Positions 1 through 9,080 of a DNA stretch of 64,000 bases are shown here, one piece after another. A program made the position numbers and the translations under genes. The DNA comes from Nocardia nova (lineage in GTDB: Bacteria > Actinomycetota > Actinomycetes > Mycobacteriales > Mycobacteriaceae): contig NZ_PSZE01000001.1 in assembly GCF_002933465.1 (NCBI RefSeq), forward strand, positions 62,001-126,000, written 5' to 3'. How positions within the stretch are numbered: position 1 is the first letter of the stretch; the number at the start of each line of letters is the position of its first letter. The notes under the pieces were generated by a model. It was given only the letters and a program-made list of their open reading frames with translations. It was not told the origin of the DNA and did not search any database.

Positions 1-791
1 CCGGAGATCGCGATGATGTGCCGGGAGTTGATCACCGACAGCTCCGCGAAATCCGGCTGACGCGCGATCAGGTCTTCGCATTCGTCGCGGTCGACACCGA
101 GGACCGCCATCGAATAGCCGGTCAGCTCCATACTGTCCACGATCCGGGCGCGGGTGGTGACGATCCGGACCGCGTCGCGCAGCGTCTGCGCCCCGCTGAC
201 GTAGGCGGCGGCAATCTCACCCTGCGAATGCCCCACCGTCACACCGGGGCCGACCCCGGCGGCCTGCCACATGGCGCCCACACCGACCATCTGCATGAAC
301 AGCGCCGGTTGTACGGTCAGCGCCTTGTCGTCGTCCTCCTGCCCGGCCGCGAGCAGATAGGCGCGCGGTGACCAGCCGTAGAGATCGTGAAAGACCTTGT
401 CGCACTCGTCGACAGCATCGCGATAGGCCGATGAGTGCTCGTAGAGCATCGCGCCCATGCCGGGGCGCTGGCTGCCCTGGCCGGGGAAGACGTACGCCAC
501 GCGCTGCGCGGTCGCGGCGCGCTCCGATCGCACCACCGCCGGATGCGGACGCCCGTCGGCAACGGCACGCAGCGCGGCGATCACTGCGGTCTGCGCATCC
601 GCCATGACCACAGCGCGGTGGCGGCGCGGTGCGCGGGTGCGAAACAGCATGTCGGCCAGGCGATCCGGAGACACCTCGGGATGGTCGGCGAGGTAGTCCG
701 CGACTGCGGCCGCCTCCCGGCCCAGCAGGTCCGGGTTGTCGCTGGACAGCAGGATCGGGACGCTGCCGTCGGGCAGGCGGTAGCTAGACAT
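1..791 (-). CDS. MbtD/NbtC-like polyketide synthase, acyltransferase part (3' end outside window)
   Basis: This is a type I PKS subunit whose first 263 codons are visible before the left edge. Residues about 95-263 form an acyltransferase domain. It has the PGQGSQ entry motif and the nucleophile motif GHSQGEIAAAY, so it should load an extender acyl group, probably malonyl, onto a downstream carrier domain. There is no ketosynthase in front of it. The ketosynthase is the separate upstream gene, which is the same split as MbtC/MbtD in mycobactin synthesis. The ATG at 791 overlaps the ketosynthase stop by eight bases, so translation is probably coupled. KR and ACP domains are expected beyond the edge but cannot be seen. 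In mycobactin-type pathways this pair builds the beta-hydroxy-acid unit. Confidence 0.85.
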   Translation of the reverse strand, partial: MSSYRLPDGSVPILLSSDNPDLLGREAAAVADYLADHPEVSPDRLADMLFRTRAPRRHRAVVMADAQTAVIAALRAVADGRPHPAVVRSERAATAQRVAYVFPGQGSQRPGMGAMLYEHSSAYRDAVDECDKVFHDLYGWSPRAYLLAAGQEDDDKALTVQPALFMQMVGVGAMWQAAGVGPGVTVGHSQGEIAAAYVSGAQTLRDAVRIVTTRARIVDSMELTGYSMAVLGVDRDECEDLIARQPDFAELSVINSRHIIAIS

Positions 792-2082
792 GACTCTCCT
801 CTTCGGCCGGAATGGCCAGCAGCGCATGAGCATTCGTGCCCGACACCCCGAACGACGACACCGCTCCGTAGCGCACGCCCTCGTGCGGCTGCCAGACCTC
901 GAGCTTGCCCGCCAGCCGCAAACCGGTCGCGTCCCAATCCACCTTGCCGGTCGGATTGTCGGCGAAGCGGGTCGGCGCGATCTGTCCGTGTAAACCGCTG
1001 AGCAGCACCTTGATCAGCCCGAGCATGCCCGCGGCCGCCTGTGCGTGGCCCAGGTTCGATTTCACCGAGCCCAGGCGCGCGCAGCCGGATCCGTAAACGC
1101 GGTCCAGCGCCTCGAGTTCCAGCGGATCGCCGACCGCCGTCGCGGTGCCGTGGCCTTCGATCATGCCGACGACCTCGGGCGAAATACCCGCTGCCGCAAC
1201 GGTCGCGCGGATCAGTCGCTCCTGCGCACGGCTGCTCGGCACGGCGATCGGCGCTCCGGCGCCGTTGTGGTTGACCCGGGTGGCGAGCAATCGGCCGTAG
1301 ATCCGGCGACCGGCCGCGCGGGCCCGCGATTCGCGTTCCAGCACGACCACACCCGCGCCCTCGCCCCACAGCGTGCCGTCGGCGGCATCGGAATACGGTT
1401 TGCACTGCCCGTCCGACGCCAGCGCGTTGTTCTTGGAGAATTCGAAGAACGCGGCGGGCGAACCCATCACACAGACCGCACCGGCCAGCGCCCAGTCACA
1501 TTCCCCGGCGCGGATCGCCGCCGCCGCCATGTGCAGCGCCGACAGTGACGAGGCACAGGCGGTGTCGACCACGATCGACGGGCCGCCGAGGCCGAGGCAG
1601 TTGGAGATCCGCCCGGCCACCGCCCCCAGCGCCGCACCGGCCGCACGATAGCCGGAACAGTCGTTGACCTCGGCGCCGTGCGGACCGTACTCGGTCGGTG
1701 AGGCGCCCATATAGCAGCCCACCTCGTCACCGTCGATGGCCGCGGGGTTGATGCCGGCGTTCTCCAGTGCCCGCCAGGCCACCCGCAGCGCCACCCGCTG
1801 CTGCGGATCCATCGCGACGGCCTCGCGCGGTGTGATGCCGAAGAACATCGGATCGAATTCCGCTGCGCGATCGAGGAATCCGCCCGCGTCGCAGACCGTA
1901 GCCCAGCCGTCGTGGCGCGAGAGATTCAGCAGTTCGGCGAGCGGCCAGCCGCGGTCGCGCGGGAACGGCCCGGTCAGATCGCGGGCCTGCGACAGTGCCG
2001 CCCAGTACTGGCCGGGGGTTTCGATGCCGCCGGGCGCCTCGACGGCAAAGCCGCTGACGACGATGGGATCCGCATCGCTCAT
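784..2082 (-). CDS. MbtC/NbtB-like stand-alone ketosynthase
   Basis: This is a 432-residue beta-ketoacyl synthase of type I PKS character. It has the active-site cysteine in VDTACASSL, the histidine motifs GHGTATAVGDP and NLGHAQAAAG, and no other domain. The length fits MbtC (about 440 aa). It should condense a fatty acyl starter with an extender held by the AT-containing subunit encoded next, giving the long-chain beta-hydroxy-acyl part of a nocobactin-type siderophore. Its ATG overlaps the thioesterase stop (ATGA) and its stop lies inside the next gene. The run NRPS - thioesterase - KS - AT is therefore a tightly coupled operon. Confidence 0.88.
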   Translation of the reverse strand: MSDADPIVVSGFAVEAPGGIETPGQYWAALSQARDLTGPFPRDRGWPLAELLNLSRHDGWATVCDAGGFLDRAAEFDPMFFGITPREAVAMDPQQRVALRVAWRALENAGINPAAIDGDEVGCYMGASPTEYGPHGAEVNDCSGYRAAGAALGAVAGRISNCLGLGGPSIVVDTACASSLSALHMAAAAIRAGECDWALAGAVCVMGSPAAFFEFSKNNALASDGQCKPYSDAADGTLWGEGAGVVVLERESRARAAGRRIYGRLLATRVNHNGAGAPIAVPSSRAQERLIRATVAAAGISPEVVGMIEGHGTATAVGDPLELEALDRVYGSGCARLGSVKSNLGHAQAAAGMLGLIKVLLSGLHGQIAPTRFADNPTGKVDWDATGLRLAGKLEVWQPHEGVRYGAVSSFGVSGTNAHALLAIPAEEESHV

Positions 2083-2831
2083 GAGGTTGTCTCCATCTCG
2101 GCGACGAGCAGCTCCGCGATGCCCTCGACGTGGTCGTGCAGATAGAAGTGGCCACCATCGAACATCGACACCGACAGCTGCGATTCGGTGTGCTGCTGCC
2201 AGCCGTAGAGGTCGCCTATGGTGACGTACTCGTCGTCGCTGCCGCCCATCGCCTGCACGGGAGCCTGCACCCGCACGTCCGGCGGGCAGGTGTAGCGGTC
2301 GAAGGCGGCGTAGTCGGCCTTCAGCGCGGGAAGCGCCATCCGCATCAGGTCACGATTGCCGAGCAGATCCGAGCCGGTGCCCTCCAGCCCGGCCATATGG
2401 TCGAGCAACTGTTCGTCCTCGGTGGGATGGTTGGGCATCTCGGCCACCCGTCCCGGGGGAACCGCACCGGAGACGACCAGCAATCGCACCGGCACGCCTT
2501 CGGATTCGGCGATACGGACGAATTCGAAGGCCACGATCGACCCCATACTGTGGCCGAGCACCGTGATGGGCTCGTCGCGATTCCACGGTGAGAGCGCGAA
2601 CTCGTCGAAGGCACCCTCGGCGATCTCCGGCAGCGTCGGCAGCGCGGCCTCGCGAGCCCGGTCCTGGCGGCCGGGATACTGCAGCACACCGACGTCGAAA
2701 TGGTCGCGCAACTGCTTCGAGAAGGGCCGGTAGGTCGATGCGCCGCCGCCCGCGTGCGGACAGATGATCAACGGTGCGCTCGCCCCGCGCGGTGCGTGGA
2801 ACTGCCGGATCCAACCGGGTGCTGCTGCCAT
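2079..2831 (-). CDS. Type II thioesterase of the siderophore assembly line
   Basis: This is an alpha/beta-hydrolase of about 250 residues. It has the nucleophile elbow GHSMGS, an acidic residue around GGSDDEY and a C-terminal GGHFYLHDH holding the probable catalytic histidine. These are the hallmarks of stand-alone (type II) thioesterases that clear mis-acylated carrier domains of NRPS/PKS lines, such as MbtT. The ATG at 2831 is preferred because AGGAG lies ten bases upstream. In-frame GTG 2864 and ATG 2849 are possible longer starts that would abut or overlap the NRPS stop at 2855. Its position between NRPS and PKS genes supports a proofreading role in this pathway. Confidence 0.88.
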   Translation of the reverse strand: MAAAPGWIRQFHAPRGASAPLIICPHAGGGASTYRPFSKQLRDHFDVGVLQYPGRQDRAREAALPTLPEIAEGAFDEFALSPWNRDEPITVLGHSMGSIVAFEFVRIAESEGVPVRLLVVSGAVPPGRVAEMPNHPTEDEQLLDHMAGLEGTGSDLLGNRDLMRMALPALKADYAAFDRYTCPPDVRVQAPVQAMGGSDDEYVTIGDLYGWQQHTESQLSVSMFDGGHFYLHDHVEGIAELLVAEMETTS

Positions 2832-2854
2832 GCTCGTCTGACTCCTCATATCTG

Positions 2855-5800
2855 TCACTGCCACATCCGCCGCATCACCAGCAGGGCCTGATCCTCGTCG
2901 CCGATCACAGTGGTGTCGGCGACGGCGCGGTCGGGGTGTTCGGCGATGGCGCGCAACGTATTCCGGAAAGCGAGTTCGATGATCCGGGCGTCGTCGGCTT
3001 CGAAACTGTCCTCGGCGTAGAACACCACCGCCTGGACGGCATCGCCGGGCAGCAGGGAGTTGGCCGGGAAGATCATCAGCAGCAGCGCATTGTCGGTGGC
3101 GCCGCCGCCCTCGAACGACACCAGCTCCATACCGGCGTCGCGCAACGAGGTTTCCAGTTCGTCGCGGCCGGGCGGATAGGACTGGAAGACGAACATGCTG
3201 TCGAACAGCTTGCGCGCCGCCGGGCCCGACCGCCCCGCCGCCCGCATCGCCGAGGTGAGCCGGTACTGGTGGTACTCCATGAGATCCACTCGGTGCCGCT
3301 GCATCTCGGCGAGATGGTCACGCCAGCTCCGGTCGCCGGCCAGGTCGATCGCGACCGGAATGGTGTTGGCGAAACAGCCGACGGCATGGTCGACGCCGTC
3401 GAGGTCGGCGGGCCGGCCGGACACCACCTCACCGAAAACCGTTGCCTGGTCACCGGTTACGTAACGCAGCGCATTGGCCCAGGCGAGCTGGCAGACCAAG
3501 CTGAAGGTGGCGCCCTGCTCGGCGGCCAGTTCGGTGGCACGCGTGACCGTCTCGTCATCGAGAACGAACGTGCGCCCCTCCGGCACGCCGCCACCGTCGG
3601 GCGTGCGGGCCGGAGCGACCAGGCACGGTCGCACATCCTCGAGGTAGCTCCGCCAGGCCGCCTCGGTGGCCTCCTCCCGGTCCCGGGTGCGGCGCAGGAA
3701 GCGCGCGAAGGTGTCCGGATCGCCGAGCGGCCCGCCCCCGCGACCGGCGTATTCGGCGAAGATCTCCCGCGGCAGCAGCTGCCCGGACCAGCCGTCGGTC
3801 AGCAGATGGTGCGAGGTCAGCGCGACCGTGTGCCGGTTGCCGGGCAGATGCACCACAGTGACCCGCAGCAGCGGCCCCTGGGTGAGGTCGAAATGTTCCG
3901 CCTGGTCGGCCCGGAAGAATTCGTGCAGCCGCTCCTGCGCGTCCGGCAGGTCCGCGAAGTCGATCTCGCGTACCGGAATGCTCATGTGGTCGGCGACCAC
4001 CGCATAGGGCTGTCCGGCATGTGACACCGAAATCGACACGCGCAGATTGGGATAGCGATTCAGCACGGTGTCGAAGGCCGCGGACAGCAGCGGCAGGTCG
4101 AGTTCGCCGCGGACCCCGATCAGTGTCTGCACGTTGTAGACGTCGTTGCCCCCGGAGCCGAGCGCGGTGAGGTACAGACCGGCCTGCAGCGGCGCCAGCG
4201 GGTAGATGTCCACGCATCCGCGATACAGCGCCTGCCAGCGATCCAGATCCAGCTGGGTCACCTCGTCGGCGACCACGTCGCTGGGCGTGAGGCGGCGAAT
4301 CGGATTGTCGCGCACCGTCTTCACGAGTTCGGCCAAGCCCTCGGTCCACAGCTGGGCCAGTTCGCCGGCTTCCTCCTCGGACAACGGGCCCGCCGGGAAC
4401 CGGAAGGAGGCATGCAACCGCACACTGTCGCCGTCGGCCAGTGCGACCGTGTTGACGTCCAGCAGCGCCGGGGCCGGCATGGCTGGATCCGCGTGACCAC
4501 CCAGATAGCCGAATTCCGGCGCGGCGTCCCAGGTTCGGACCGATTCGCGGTCCGCGGTGGCGGACTCGGCGAAGCGGCCCATGTAATTGAAGCTCACCTG
4601 CGGCGACCGCGAACCGGCCAGCTCGGCCCGGGTTTCCGGGTTGAGCCGGCTCAGCAGTCCCCAGCCGATGCCCGATTCGGGCACCGCGAGCAGTTGCTCC
4701 TTGACCGCCTTCACCGCGGATTCGACCTGCTCGCCCGCGTCCGGAATGCGCAGCGAGACCGGGTAGGTGGTGGTGAACCAGCCGACGGTGTTCGCGAGAT
4801 CCACTCCGTTGAACAGGGTTTCGACCCGGCCGTGTCGTTCCATCGTCACCGCGACCGCATCCGCGTCCCGGTCGCGGCGGCGGCGGAAGCGATGGATCGC
4901 CACCGCGAGCGAGGCGACCTGGATGTCGAGAAAATCGCAGCCGAAAGCCGTGGTGGCCGTGCTCATCAGGAACGCGGTGTCGTCCGCGTCGAGGGTGGCG
5001 GTGACCTCACGCATGGTCGCGACGGTGTCGAGGTCCGGATCCAGGGCGCGACTGCCGAGCAGCGGATCCACCGCCTCGGCGGCCGCGCGCCAGTACGGCA
5101 GCGTCGCGAGGACGGCATCGGTGTTCGCCACCCGCACCAGGCTGGTGTTCCAGGTCTTGACCGAGGTCCCCGGCTGCGGTTCGACCGTCGTGGCCGCGAC
5201 ACCCCACAGACCACGCAGATCGTCGTGCAGGACCCGCCAGGACACACCGTCGACCACCAGGTGGTGGACGACCAGCAGCAGCCGTGCCCGCGTTCCGTCG
5301 GCGGAGTGCACCCAGGCGGCGGCGAGCATGCGGCCCGCGCCGGGGTCCAGCTGCGCGCTCAGCTCGGCCAACTGCGCGTTGAGCCGCGCACCCGCGGTGC
5401 GGTCCCAGTTCTCGTCCTCGATCACGACCTCCGCGAGGGTGGGCGCGACGGTCGGCTCGTCCGGTTCCGGGACGTAGTAGGCCGTGATGCCCTGGGGATC
5501 GGTGCCGAGCCGGGCACGCAGCATCGGATGGCGTGCGGCCAGCGCCGAGACGACCTCGGCGATCTGCTCGCGAGTGCTGTGCGCGGGGGCGACGACCGCG
5601 GTGGCCTGGGTGTAGGCGTGGTAGTCGTCGGACTGCTCGGTGAGCAGGGTCGCGATGGGGTTCAGCGGAATCCAGCCGGCCGGGCTGCCCGCTTCGACCA
5701 GCGCCGGACCACTGTTCTCGACGATCGGTTCGCACGCCGCGGCGATACGTGCGATCGTGCGCGCGTCGAACAGCGCGCTGGTCGTGATCAGCAATCCGTA

Positions 5801-8800
5801 CTTCTTCAAGGCCGAAGCCATCCGGATCGCGCTGATGGAATCGCCGCCGAGGGCCAGGAAGTCGTCGTCGGCCGCCAGCGCGGTGGTCGCGCCGAGGTGC
5901 AGCACCGACCGCACCACGTCCGCGACCGCGGCTTCGGCGCCCGCGCGCAGATCCCGCCCGTACCCGGTGCTGCCACCCAGATCCGGCTGCGGCAGGGCCC
6001 GGCGATCGAGTTTGCCGTTGGCAGTCAGCGGTAGGGCCGCCAGTTTCACCAGTGCGGTGGGAATCATGTACTCGGGCAGGCGTTGCGCCAGTGCGGCTTT
6101 GATGCGCTCGGTGTTCTCGGCGTCGCCGGCGGTGGCGAATTCCGAATTCGCCTCGGGCACATAGTAGGCCACCAACGCCAGGTCGTGGCTCTGCTCGCCC
6201 TGCGGCACGGTGATCGCGACGGCGGAGGCGATACCGGGCACGCGGCGCAGCACGGTGCCGATCTCACCCAGCTCGATGCGATGTCCGCGCACCTTGACCT
6301 GATCGTCGACCCGGCCCAGATATTCCATCCGGCCCTGCGAATTCCAGCGCACGATATCGCCGGTGCGATACATCCGGGCCCCGGGCTCACCGGCGAACGG
6401 GCATGCCACGAAGGCCCCGGCGGTCAGATCGGGGCGGCGATGGTAGCCCTGGGCCAGCTGCACGCCGCCGAGGTAGAGCTCACCGATCACACCGGGCGGC
6501 ACCTGCCGCAACCGCTCGTCCAGCACGTAGACCGACGAATTCCATTCGGGCAGGCCGATGAGCGCCGGTTCGAGCGCGGCGCCTGCGGTCCCCTCGGTGT
6601 TCGCCCGCTCGGCGAAGTCCTCGTGCATGAGGTCCATCGATCCCTCGGTGGGGCCGTAGAGACCGAGCACCCTACCCCCGAAGAAGCGGCTCGATTCCTC
6701 GACCAGCGCCGGCGGCACCGCCTCACCGCCCAGGTACACGTAACGCATGGACTGCAGCCGCGCCGGGTCCGGCCCCGCATCGATGAACGCGCGAACCACA
6801 CTGGGCACCAACGAGATCTGCGTGATGCGATGCCGGTGGATGATATCGGCCAGCGCCTCCACATCGGCCTGCCACCACTGTGGCGGCGGCAGCACCGTCG
6901 CCGATCCGGTGCACAGCGCGTTCACCAGCTCGAAGACCGAGACGTCGAAACCGATCGGCGCCTTCTGCAGGATGCGCTCCTCGCCGAAGCCGAGGTAGTC
7001 GCGCATCCACTGCACGTGGTTGGCGATGCCGCGGTGGTGGATCACGACGCCTTTGGGCCGGCCGGTGGTGCCGGAGGTGTAGAGCAGATAGGCGGGGTCG
7101 AGCGGATGCAGGGGCCGCGCAAGCTCGGCCGGCGCCAGTTCCGAGCCGTCCAGCGCGGACAGCCGCTCGATCACCGACTCGTCGGTGAGATCGATTGCCG
7201 GAAGAGCGATCTCGATGTGCAGAGCCTTGTCGGCCGATGTCAGCAGCAGCGTCGGCTCGGCATCGCCGAGCATGTACTCGATGCGGTCGAGGGGATAGCT
7301 GGGGTCGATCGGGAAATACACCGCGCCGACGCGTAGCACCGCCGCGAACGCGATCGGCAGCCGCTCACTGCGTTCGGCGTAGACGCCGACTGGATCGCCG
7401 GGCCGCACGCCTTCTGCCAGCAGCAGTCGCGCGAGCCGGTTCACCCGGGTGTCGAATTCCCGGTAGGTCAGTTCGACATCGCCGAACACCACGGCCGTGC
7501 GGTCCGGGTAGGTGCGCGCGGAGGCGCGGATCATCGCGTCGGCGGTCTCCGCCTCGATCGGTACCGCGGCGCCGTGCGACCACCGCGCCAGCGCCGTTCG
7601 ATCGGTCGCCGACAGCGTGGCCAGCTCCGATACCTTTCGGTCGGCGGTCGCGGCGGCGAGCACGAGGTCGATGTACTCGTGCAGGCGATCGATCGTGACG
7701 GGATCGAAAAGATCGGTGCGATAAGTGATCTGGACGTCGGTCCGATCACGGTGCATGAACGTCTCCACCACCAGCGGCAGCAGAGCCGCGCCGTTGTCCA
7801 TCAGCTCCCACCTGGTGGTGGCGCCCGGTAGCTGGGGGCCGTCGATCTTCTGGTGCAGGAACAGCACCATCGTGTCGAACAGCTGGGAGCCGACGTTGCC
7901 GGTCGCGGCGTTCACCGAGCGGACGATGCCTTCCTGCGGAAAATGCTTGTGCCCGAACGCATCGGTGATCACGCCGCGCACCTGCTCGACCAGCTCGGCG
8001 AAGCGCTGATCGTCGCGGCCGGCGATGCGCAGCGGGAGCATATTGCTGAAATTGCCGATCAGCAGTTCCATCCCGGACTCTTCGCGGTTGGCCACGGTGG
8101 TGCCGATGACCATGTCGGTGCGCCCGGTCATCTCGCGCAGCGCGACGTAATAGGCGGCGAGGAATACCGAGAACGGGGTGGTGCGCAGGTCGGCGGTGAG
8201 GCGGCGCAGCGCCGCGTCGGCGGCCGTGCTCAGCGGGCGATCGCAGCGCACGCCGCGTTCGGTGGCCGCGACCGGGCGGCGATCGTAGGGCAGCTGCAGT
8301 TCCGGCAGTTCACCGTCGAAGCAGTTGCGCCAGAAGCGAATATCTTCGGTATGGTCGTCGGCGGCGAACCGGTCGGCCTCCCATTCGGCGAAATCGGCGA
8401 CCTGCGGCCGCAGCGGCTCCACCGTGACCGGGCCGGTCAGCGCCTGCCGGTAGAAGTTCTCCACATCCCGCGAGAGCGCGGGCAGTGTCATGCCGTCCCA
8501 TGCGATGTGCTGCATCACCACCACCGCGACCAGTTCACCGGCGGATATGCGAACGAAGGTTACCCGCAGCGAGGACTCCGATGTCAGATCGAAGGTCTCG
8601 CGGGCCGCGGCCTCGGTCAGCTCACGCAACCGCTGCCGGGCCTGCTCCTCGGCGAGACCGGACAGATCCTCCTCCGCCAGCCGGGGCGGCAGATCGGAGT
8701 GAATCCGCTGATAGGGCTCACCGTCCTCATCGGTGTGATAGGTGGTGCGCAGCACCTCGTGTCGCTCGACGAGCGCGGCGAAGGCCGTACCCAGGGTCCC

Positions 8801-9028
8801 CACATCGATCGGCTCGGCGTCCGCCGCGCCCTCGAAGGTCAGCGCCAGGCACAGGTTGTAGGCAGAGCTGCCGGGCGAAATCTGCTGATGCGCCCACACG
8901 TAACGCTGTCCGAACGACAACGGCGCCCGCTCCGGATTCCGGCGCACCGGCACGGCCGCGGCGGTGGCCAAACCCTCCTCGGCGAGCCGAGCCGCCATCG
9001 CTACCTGCAGGTCTTCCAGCGAACGCAT
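2855..9028 (-). CDS. Siderophore NRPS, domains C-A-T-E-C
   Basis: This NRPS has 2057 residues. Domain anchors are a C domain (QHIAWDG near residue 175), an A domain (P-loop YTSGTTGRPKG near 646 and the A7/A8 region with TGDIVRW), a T domain (LGGDSIS near 1059), an epimerisation domain (HHLVVDGVSW near 1258) and a C-terminal C domain (HHLLTDGWS near 1743) ending the protein. This resembles the lysine-activating MbtE/MbtF enzymes, which also end in a C/E-type domain. The terminal C domain could join the peptide to the polyketide or close the lactam. The residues I align to the specificity pocket are D-V-F-S-Y-G-L-M-D, which I cannot assign firmly. The ATG at 9028 is chosen because the C domain begins soon after. 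Further upstream the same frame overlaps the previous gene with non-homologous sequence. Confidence 0.85.
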   Translation of the reverse strand: MRSLEDLQVAMAARLAEEGLATAAAVPVRRNPERAPLSFGQRYVWAHQQISPGSSAYNLCLALTFEGAADAEPIDVGTLGTAFAALVERHEVLRTTYHTDEDGEPYQRIHSDLPPRLAEEDLSGLAEEQARQRLRELTEAAARETFDLTSESSLRVTFVRISAGELVAVVVMQHIAWDGMTLPALSRDVENFYRQALTGPVTVEPLRPQVADFAEWEADRFAADDHTEDIRFWRNCFDGELPELQLPYDRRPVAATERGVRCDRPLSTAADAALRRLTADLRTTPFSVFLAAYYVALREMTGRTDMVIGTTVANREESGMELLIGNFSNMLPLRIAGRDDQRFAELVEQVRGVITDAFGHKHFPQEGIVRSVNAATGNVGSQLFDTMVLFLHQKIDGPQLPGATTRWELMDNGAALLPLVVETFMHRDRTDVQITYRTDLFDPVTIDRLHEYIDLVLAAATADRKVSELATLSATDRTALARWSHGAAVPIEAETADAMIRASARTYPDRTAVVFGDVELTYREFDTRVNRLARLLLAEGVRPGDPVGVYAERSERLPIAFAAVLRVGAVYFPIDPSYPLDRIEYMLGDAEPTLLLTSADKALHIEIALPAIDLTDESVIERLSALDGSELAPAELARPLHPLDPAYLLYTSGTTGRPKGVVIHHRGIANHVQWMRDYLGFGEERILQKAPIGFDVSVFELVNALCTGSATVLPPPQWWQADVEALADIIHRHRITQISLVPSVVRAFIDAGPDPARLQSMRYVYLGGEAVPPALVEESSRFFGGRVLGLYGPTEGSMDLMHEDFAERANTEGTAGAALEPALIGLPEWNSSVYVLDERLRQVPPGVIGELYLGGVQLAQGYHRRPDLTAGAFVACPFAGEPGARMYRTGDIVRWNSQGRMEYLGRVDDQVKVRGHRIELGEIGTVLRRVPGIASAVAITVPQGEQSHDLALVAYYVPEANSEFATAGDAENTERIKAALAQRLPEYMIPTALVKLAALPLTANGKLDRRALPQPDLGGSTGYGRDLRAGAEAAVADVVRSVLHLGATTALAADDDFLALGGDSISAIRMASALKKYGLLITTSALFDARTIARIAAACEPIVENSGPALVEAGSPAGWIPLNPIATLLTEQSDDYHAYTQATAVVAPAHSTREQIAEVVSALAARHPMLRARLGTDPQGITAYYVPEPDEPTVAPTLAEVVIEDENWDRTAGARLNAQLAELSAQLDPGAGRMLAAAWVHSADGTRARLLLVVHHLVVDGVSWRVLHDDLRGLWGVAATTVEPQPGTSVKTWNTSLVRVANTDAVLATLPYWRAAAEAVDPLLGSRALDPDLDTVATMREVTATLDADDTAFLMSTATTAFGCDFLDIQVASLAVAIHRFRRRRDRDADAVAVTMERHGRVETLFNGVDLANTVGWFTTTYPVSLRIPDAGEQVESAVKAVKEQLLAVPESGIGWGLLSRLNPETRAELAGSRSPQVSFNYMGRFAESATADRESVRTWDAAPEFGYLGGHADPAMPAPALLDVNTVALADGDSVRLHASFRFPAGPLSEEEAGELAQLWTEGLAELVKTVRDNPIRRLTPSDVVADEVTQLDLDRWQALYRGCVDIYPLAPLQAGLYLTALGSGGNDVYNVQTLIGVRGELDLPLLSAAFDTVLNRYPNLRVSISVSHAGQPYAVVADHMSIPVREIDFADLPDAQERLHEFFRADQAEHFDLTQGPLLRVTVVHLPGNRHTVALTSHHLLTDGWSGQLLPREIFAEYAGRGGGPLGDPDTFARFLRRTRDREEATEAAWRSYLEDVRPCLVAPARTPDGGGVPEGRTFVLDDETVTRATELAAEQGATFSLVCQLAWANALRYVTGDQATVFGEVVSGRPADLDGVDHAVGCFANTIPVAIDLAGDRSWRDHLAEMQRHRVDLMEYHQYRLTSAMRAAGRSGPAARKLFDSMFVFQSYPPGRDELETSLRDAGMELVSFEGGGATDNALLLMIFPANSLLPGDAVQAVVFYAEDSFEADDARIIELAFRNTLRAIAEHPDRAVADTTVIGDEDQALLVMRRMWQ

Positions 9029-9080
9029 CTGACGAACCAATCTGTCTACAACGAAAACTCGGGGCCGGTGCTGCGGTGGC